Shown here: one piece after another, positions 59,625 to 64,000 of the stretch | Layout of the letters: each line of letters opens with the position of its first letter | Numbering within the stretch: position 1 is the first letter of the stretch | Assembly: GCA_045039925.1 (NCBI GenBank) | Contig: CP108400.1 | Location: 10,168,001-10,232,000 of the forward strand | DNA: 64,000 nt | Reading direction: 5' to 3' | DNA from: Yinghuangia sp045039925 | Lineage (GTDB): Bacteria > Actinomycetota > Actinomycetes > Streptomycetales > Streptomycetaceae | The notes under the pieces: model-generated | Told to the model about the DNA's origin: nothing | The model's input: the letters and a program-made list of their open reading frames with translations, nothing else | The model's database searches: none | Made by a program: the position numbers and the translations under genes

Positions 59625-60089
59625 ATGCCGAACCCCGCAGAACCCACGTCGCCGAGCCCGCAGCCGGTCACCCGGCCGAGCCCGCGGCCCGGCCCGGCGG
59701 CGGGCACGCGTACGCCGCTGACCGACGACTTCTTCGACCCGGCGTGCCCGCAGAGCGCGGTGCCGATCCGCATCGGTGAGAAGTGGGCCGGCATGGTCGT
59801 CGTCTGCCTCGCCGACGGGCCGCGCCGGTTCTCCGAGCTGAAGGTGCCGTTGCGCGGGATCACGCCGAAGGTGCTCACCGAGACGCTGCGGGCGCTGGAG
59901 CGCGACGGGATGGTGACGCGCACCGCGTACAACGAGTCGCCGCCGCGCGTCGAGTACGCCCTCACCGACCTCGGCCGCACCCTCCTCGGCCCGATCCAGG
60001 CCTGCCGCGACTGGGCGGCCGCCAACCTCCCCGCCCTGCTCGCGGCGCGCGAGACGTACCTGAACCAGCAGGCCCACGCCGCCGGCTGA
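59625..60089 (+). CDS. HxlR-family redox-responsive regulator
   Basis: A 154-residue winged-helix protein: the HxlR core is FFDPACPQSAVPIRIGEKWA, LADGPRRFSELKVPLRGITP and VLTETLRALERDGMVTR. The Cys in DPACPQ sits where redox-sensing HxlR proteins (YodB, QorR type) have theirs. A 30-residue Pro-rich extension precedes it. Divergent from the NAD(P)H-binding gene; the 108-bp gap has a loose GTAT-N7-ATAC dyad at 59574-59588. Confidence 0.9.
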   Translation: MPNPAEPTSPSPQPVTRPSPRPGPAAGTRTPLTDDFFDPACPQSAVPIRIGEKWAGMVVVCLADGPRRFSELKVPLRGITPKVLTETLRALERDGMVTRTAYNESPPRVEYALTDLGRTLLGPIQACRDWAAANLPALLAARETYLNQQAHAAG

Positions 60090-60197
60090 CGCGGCCTCAG
60101 CCCCGACCTGCGGGAAGTGGTGTCACCGGACGGGCGCAGAATTGCGGTGTGCGTACGCCCGATACTTCCTCGCCCGACAAGTGCCGGTGCGGTCTGC

Positions 60198-60391
60198 GAC
60201 CCGTTGCCGTGGGTGGACTCGATGGGCGGCCCGCTGATCGTCGTGCCCGTCTCCGCGTTGTCGGACTGGGGAGGTTACTCCCGGTCTTGGGGGCGCGAGG
60301 GCGTTCACGACGACTACGACCGCGCCTGCGCCGTCGAGGACTTGGCGGGCGTGCCGGGCCTCGGTACTCGCGGCGCGCAGGCCCTGGTCCG
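60198..60391 (+). pseudogene. Imm21-like immunity protein remnant
   Basis: WVDSMGGPLIVVPVSALSDW and DDYDRACAVEDLAGV closely resemble the start of Imm21 immunity proteins, which have an N-terminal GGPL and a conserved DYDRACAV. The rest of the domain is lost where the AlkA gene begins on the other strand. No toxin is nearby. Probably an inactive fragment. Confidence 0.6.
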
Positions 60392-61915
60392 TCAGCCGCC
60401 TGTGGGGCCTTCGGTGCCGGAGAGGTGGGTCCACAGGTGCATCGCGGCGTACGCGCGCCACGGCCGCCAGTCCTCGGCGCGCTCGGCGACCGCCGCCGGG
60501 GTGTCGTCGGCGCCGAGGTCGCGCAGCGCGTGGCGGACGCCGAGGTCGGTCAGCGGGATCGCGTCGGGGTCGCCGAGCGCGCGCATCGCGATGTACGAGG
60601 CGGTCCACGGCCCGATGCCGGGCAGCGCGAGGAGCGCGCGCTCGGTGTCGGTGCGGTCGGCGCCCGGGTCGAGGACGACGCCGCCCTCCGCGACCGCCGA
60701 CGCGAGGGCGCGCAGCGCGCGCGTGCGGGAGCCGGTGAGGCCGATGCCGGAGAGGTCGTCGGCGGCGACCTGTTCGGCGCTGGGGAACATGTGGGTGAGG
60801 CTGCCGTCCGGGGTCGCGAGCGGGCAGCCGAGTTTGCGGACGAGGCGTTCGGCGAGCGTACGCGCGCCCTTGACGGTCACCTGCTGCCCGAGCACCGCAC
60901 GGACCGCGAGTTCGAAGCCGTCGACGTGGCCGGGGACGCGCAGGCCCGGGTTCTTGGCGACCAGCGGGCCGATCAGCGGGTCGGCGCCGAGGACGTCGTC
61001 GACGCCCTGCGGGTCGGCGTCCAGGTCGAAGAGCCGGCGGGTGCGCTGCACGGCGGCGGTCAGGTCGCGCAGGTCCTCCAGACGGAGGCGGAGCGTCGCG
61101 TACCCGGCGTCCGGGTGCGGGGTGACCGTCATGATGCCGGTGCGGCGCGGCAGGCGGAGGCTGCGCCGGTACGAGCGGGCGCCCGCTCCGCCGTCGCCCC
61201 CGCCCTCGCGCCCCGTGTCGTTGGTGACGACGGCTTCGACGCCGCCGATCGCCCGGTCGGCGAGGAAGTCGAGGAGCGGGTCGTGCGAGAAGGGGCGGCG
61301 GTGCTGGAGCCGGAGGACTATGTCGCCCTCGCCGTCCGCGCCGGGCCCCGCGGGGCGGTGGCGGCGCCGCAGTTCGGTGGGCGCGCAGCCGAACGCCTCG
61401 GCCATCGAGTCGTTGAACTGCCGCACGCTGGAGTAGCCGGCCGCGAACGCGATCTGGGTGATCGGCAGGTCGGTGGCCTCGATGAGCATGCGGGCGGTCT
61501 GCGCGCGGCGCATCCGGGCGAGGGCGAGCGGGCCGGTGCCGACCTCGCCGACCATCTGCCGGTGCAGGTGGCGCTCGGACACGGCGAGGCGGCGGGCCAG
61601 GGTGCCGATGCCGCCCTCGTCGACGACGCCGTCCGCGATCAGGCGCAGCGCGCGGCCGACGAGGTCGGCGCGGATGTCCCAGTCGGGGGAACCGGGGCTG
61701 GCCTCGGGCCGACAGCGCTTGCAGGCGCGGAACCCGGCGGCCTGGGCGGCGGCCGCGGTGGTGAAGAAGGAGACGTTCTCGGGCTTGGGAGTGCGGGCCG
61801 GGCAGCTGGGGCGGCAGTAGATGCCGGTGCTGGACACGGCCGTGTAGAAGCTGCCGTCGAAGCGGGCGTCGCGGCTGCTGATGGCCTGGTAGCGGGCGGT
61901 GAAGGTCTCGGGCAC
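60392..61915 (-). CDS. Ada/AraC/AlkA fusion: DNA-3-methyladenine glycosylase 2 family
   Basis: A 507-residue repair protein. The N-terminal Ada zinc domain has four Cys (IYCRPSCPAR, CKRCRPE), an AraC HTH follows (LAVSERHLHRQMVGEVG), and an AlkA-type HhH-GPD glycosylase forms the rest (VLGQQVTVKGARTLAERLV, LPGIGPWTASYIAMRALG, with IPLTDLGVRHAL holding the catalytic Asp). It should remove alkylated bases and may activate its own promoter when methylated. It lacks the methylguanine methyltransferase domain of Ada. The GTG at 61915 sits right on GGAGGG, so the start is uncertain. Confidence 0.92.
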   Translation of the reverse strand: MPETFTARYQAISSRDARFDGSFYTAVSSTGIYCRPSCPARTPKPENVSFFTTAAAAQAAGFRACKRCRPEASPGSPDWDIRADLVGRALRLIADGVVDEGGIGTLARRLAVSERHLHRQMVGEVGTGPLALARMRRAQTARMLIEATDLPITQIAFAAGYSSVRQFNDSMAEAFGCAPTELRRRHRPAGPGADGEGDIVLRLQHRRPFSHDPLLDFLADRAIGGVEAVVTNDTGREGGGDGGAGARSYRRSLRLPRRTGIMTVTPHPDAGYATLRLRLEDLRDLTAAVQRTRRLFDLDADPQGVDDVLGADPLIGPLVAKNPGLRVPGHVDGFELAVRAVLGQQVTVKGARTLAERLVRKLGCPLATPDGSLTHMFPSAEQVAADDLSGIGLTGSRTRALRALASAVAEGGVVLDPGADRTDTERALLALPGIGPWTASYIAMRALGDPDAIPLTDLGVRHALRDLGADDTPAAVAERAEDWRPWRAYAAMHLWTHLSGTEGPTGG

Positions 61916-62025
61916 CCCTCCATGATGCGTCCGGGCGGCCCCAAATGACTGGCGGTTTTCGGACGGGGCGGTGAGGCCGGGCCGCGTACGTGCGTCGTGC
62001 CGGGGGGCGGTACGCGGGCCCGGGC

Positions 62026-62967
62026 TCAGCCGCGGTTGTAGAGGCGCATGCTGAGGGTGCCGAAGACGGCGACGAAGCCCGCCGAGAACAGCAGCGTCCA
62101 ACCGGTCTCGGCCGTGCCGAAGTCGCCTGCCGTCAGGTCGCGGACCGCGCTGACGAGATGGGCGATCGGGTTGACGTCGACGAAGGCCTGGAGCCAGCCG
62201 GGCATCGTCTCCGGCTCGACGAAGATGTTGCTGAGGAACGTCGCCGGGAACAGCACCATCATCGCGGCGCCTGCGACGGCCTTCTCACTGCGCATGAGGA
62301 GGCCGAGCGTCGTCCACACCCACGAGAAGGCGAACGCGAACACCAGCACGAGAGCGATTGCCGCCAGCACGCCGGGCACGCCGCCGGCCGGGCGGAAGCC
62401 CAGCGCCAGGCCGGTGAGGACGATGATCGCGGCGGCCAGCAGATACCGCATCAGGTCGCCGACCAGCATCCCGACCAGCACCGCCGGCCGCCAGACCGGC
62501 AGCGTGCGGAAGCGGTCGAAGACGCCGTTGGCGATGTCGCGGTTGAGCGCGAGGCCGGTGCCCATGGTCGTCATCGCGATGCTCTGCACGAGGACGCCCG
62601 GCACGACGTACTGGAGGTACTCGTCCGTGGAACCGGCCAGCGCGCCGCCGAAGAGGTACGTGAACATCAGCGTCATCATCAGCGGGAACGCGGTCACCTC
62701 CAGCAGGTGCGTGGTCGCCGGCCGCATCTTGAGCAGGGCCCGCCACGCGAACACTGTGGACGCGGCGAGCGGGGTCGGCCGCCGAGGTCGCTCGCGGGAG
62801 GCGAACAGCCCCGCGATGTCGTCCACCGCGACGGGCGGGTGGCGGCGGGGGTCGTCGTCGGCAAGGTCGATGTCGATAGCGGTGCCGGCGGAGACACCGG
62901 ACTCGGTGCCGGTGCCGGTGCCGGGATCGGTGCCGTTCGGGGATGCCGCGGCGGCTGGGCTGCTCAT
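62026..62967 (-). CDS. ABC-2 type (DrrB-like) permease
   Basis: A 313-residue permease. A 60-residue hydrophilic N-terminus with a Pro/Gly/Thr stretch precedes six membrane helices, including FPLMMTLMFTYLFGGALAGS, VPGVLVQSIAMTTMGTGLAL and PATFLSNIFVEPETMPGWLQ, hallmarks of DrrB/NodJ-type drug or polyketide exporters. GGAGGAG lies 8 nt before the ATG. Its ATPase partner is normally just upstream; here there is none in the window. Confidence 0.88.
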   Translation of the reverse strand: MSSPAAAASPNGTDPGTGTGTESGVSAGTAIDIDLADDDPRRHPPVAVDDIAGLFASRERPRRPTPLAASTVFAWRALLKMRPATTHLLEVTAFPLMMTLMFTYLFGGALAGSTDEYLQYVVPGVLVQSIAMTTMGTGLALNRDIANGVFDRFRTLPVWRPAVLVGMLVGDLMRYLLAAAIIVLTGLALGFRPAGGVPGVLAAIALVLVFAFAFSWVWTTLGLLMRSEKAVAGAAMMVLFPATFLSNIFVEPETMPGWLQAFVDVNPIAHLVSAVRDLTAGDFGTAETGWTLLFSAGFVAVFGTLSMRLYNRG

Positions 62968-63262
62968 GGTCGGACTCCTCCTCGCTGGGGCGCCCGAGTT
63001 GCCGGGCACTCGACCTTGAGGCGCGAGTCGGGGTCGCGCGTGCGCGAGACCGGGGGGCGGTGCGGGCTCGGGCGGCGAGATCGGATCTCGCGGAGTGCGG
63101 CCGGGCGGGACGACCGCGGGTGGCGACAGGGTGCGTTCGGTGCGCGGAAGGCTGCGTACGGCTGCTTCTCGCACGCGTGCTCGAACGGCCCTCGCACGCG
63201 CCGTCGCACGCACGGGTGACCACCGGCACGCCGCGTTCCGGCGACCCGGCAGACTGGGGCCC

Positions 63263-64000
63263 ATGACCGTGATCCTGCTGCGCAACGGCAACGTCTACAG
63301 CCCTGCCGACCCCTTCGCCACCGCCCTCGTCGTCGAGGACGGCACCGTCGCGTGGATCGGCGCGGAGGGCGCCGCCGAGGCGCACGTGTCGTCGGCCGAC
63401 GAGGTCGTGGACCTCGACGGGGCGCTGGTGACCCCGGCGTTCGTGGACTCGCACGTGCACGCCACGGCGACGGGGCTCGCGCTGACCGGACTCGACCTGC
63501 GCGTCGCCGAGTCCTCCGCGCCCCCCGGAGCGGCCGGGACCGACGGCCTGGACCGGATCGCGGCGTACGCCGCGGGCCTCGACGACGGAGACGTGCTGCT
63601 CGGCCAGGGCTGGGACGAGCCGTCCTTCCGCGGCGGCATCCCGGACACGGCGGCGCTGGACCGGGCGGCCGGCGGGCGGCGGGCGTACCTGTCGCGCATC
63701 GACGTGCACTCGGCGCTGGCGTCGTCGGCGCTGCGGGCGCAGGTGTCCGGCCTCGCGGGTATGGACGGCTACGACCCCGCCGGGCCGCTGACCGGCGCGG
63801 CGCACCATGCGGTACGGGCGGCGGCGCACGCGGCGCTCACCCCGGCGCGGCGCACCGACGCGCAGCGGGCCGCGCGCGCCCACGCGGCGGCGCTGGGCAT
63901 CGGGACCCTGGTCGAGTGCGCGGGGCCGGAGATCGCGGGCGCGGACGATCTGGCGCTGCTGCTGAAGCTGGCCGCGGAGGAGGCCGGTCCCGAGGTGGTG
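63263..64000 (+). CDS. Amidohydrolase family protein (C-terminus outside window)
   Basis: The 246 visible residues begin an amidohydrolase of the YtcJ type: VILLRNGNVYSPADPFATAL, VVDLDGALVTPAFVDSHVHA with the metal HxH, and GQGWDEPSFRGG. Enzymes of this type hydrolyse amides or esters of cyclic compounds. The rest of the catalytic set lies beyond the window. GGGG lies 4 nt before the ATG. Confidence 0.9.
   Translation, partial: MTVILLRNGNVYSPADPFATALVVEDGTVAWIGAEGAAEAHVSSADEVVDLDGALVTPAFVDSHVHATATGLALTGLDLRVAESSAPPGAAGTDGLDRIAAYAAGLDDGDVLLGQGWDEPSFRGGIPDTAALDRAAGGRRAYLSRIDVHSALASSALRAQVSGLAGMDGYDPAGPLTGAAHHAVRAAAHAALTPARRTDAQRAARAHAAALGIGTLVECAGPEIAGADDLALLLKLAAEEAGPEVV

Noticed and set aside
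59783..61948. Long plus-strand frame (721 codons) over HxlR and AlkA
   Set aside because: Antisense or wrong-frame shadow; begins inside HxlR and has Val/Gly/Arg-biased content without a domain.
1..64000. rRNA and tRNA genes, replication origin, attachment site
   Set aside because: No tRNA cloverleaf, rRNA stretch, DnaA-box cluster or att-like repeat pair was found when reading both strands; a tRNAscan run would settle tRNA absence.

Overview
The window is GC-rich DNA (about 72-73% by eye) with many GTG starts, GTGA stop/start overlaps, Tat and lipobox secretion signals, a TipAL-like MerR regulator and dense TetR, LysR, MocR and HxlR regulators. This points to a soil actinomycete of the Streptomyces type (Streptomyces, Embleya, Yinghuangia or a relative). 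The genus cannot be fixed from the sequence alone. No rRNA, tRNA or CRISPR array was seen.

Layout. 1-5 kb: a TetR repressor (cut by the window edge) divergent from an acyl-CoA dehydrogenase, a TesB-like thioesterase, and a cation:proton antiporter preceded by a one-domain KhtT-like subunit. 5-12 kb: an orphan SUKH immunity-like gene, membrane and secreted proteins, a Tat-exported berberine-bridge-type flavoenzyme, and a TetR gene divergent from a TetX-like FAD monooxygenase. 12-21 kb: a lipoprotein serine hydrolase, two zinc-knuckle hypotheticals, a methyltransferase, a CuA-type CoxII-like lipoprotein, a two-component system, and a MacB-type ABC exporter. 21-35 kb: a Doc-like toxin pair, a hydroxyacid dehydrogenase, a TipAL-like regulator with a 19-bp-spacer promoter, a LysR/DapA-like divergent pair, an Rnl2-like RNA ligase, a class A beta-lactamase, an ECF41-type sigma factor, a phosphoesterase, a cupin and an epimerase.

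35-48 kb is the accessory part. It holds a WYL regulator, a membrane NACHT NTPase, two HEAT-repeat proteins, and an insertion-sequence graveyard with istB, istA, Tn3 and IS701 remnants. The most unusual object is an IS701-like element with nearly intact terminal inverted repeats (41360-42777). Its transposase is wrecked, and a PemK/MazF-like gene sits inside it between 17-bp direct repeats.

48-64 kb: small secreted and zinc proteins, a MocR regulator with a (CCCGC)15 tract just upstream, a SRPBCC/DUF4166/TetR/LRR cluster with two TetR-type operators, a pirin, a TAP-type peptidase lipoprotein, an NAD(P)-binding protein divergent from an HxlR regulator, an Ada/AraC/AlkA repair fusion, an ABC-2 permease without a visible ATPase, and the start of an amidohydrolase.

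Most genes look like local regulator-plus-enzyme stress or detoxification modules. Convergent pairs are often separated by strong hairpins. All alignments and family calls were made by reading translations and comparing with remembered families; no database search was run.
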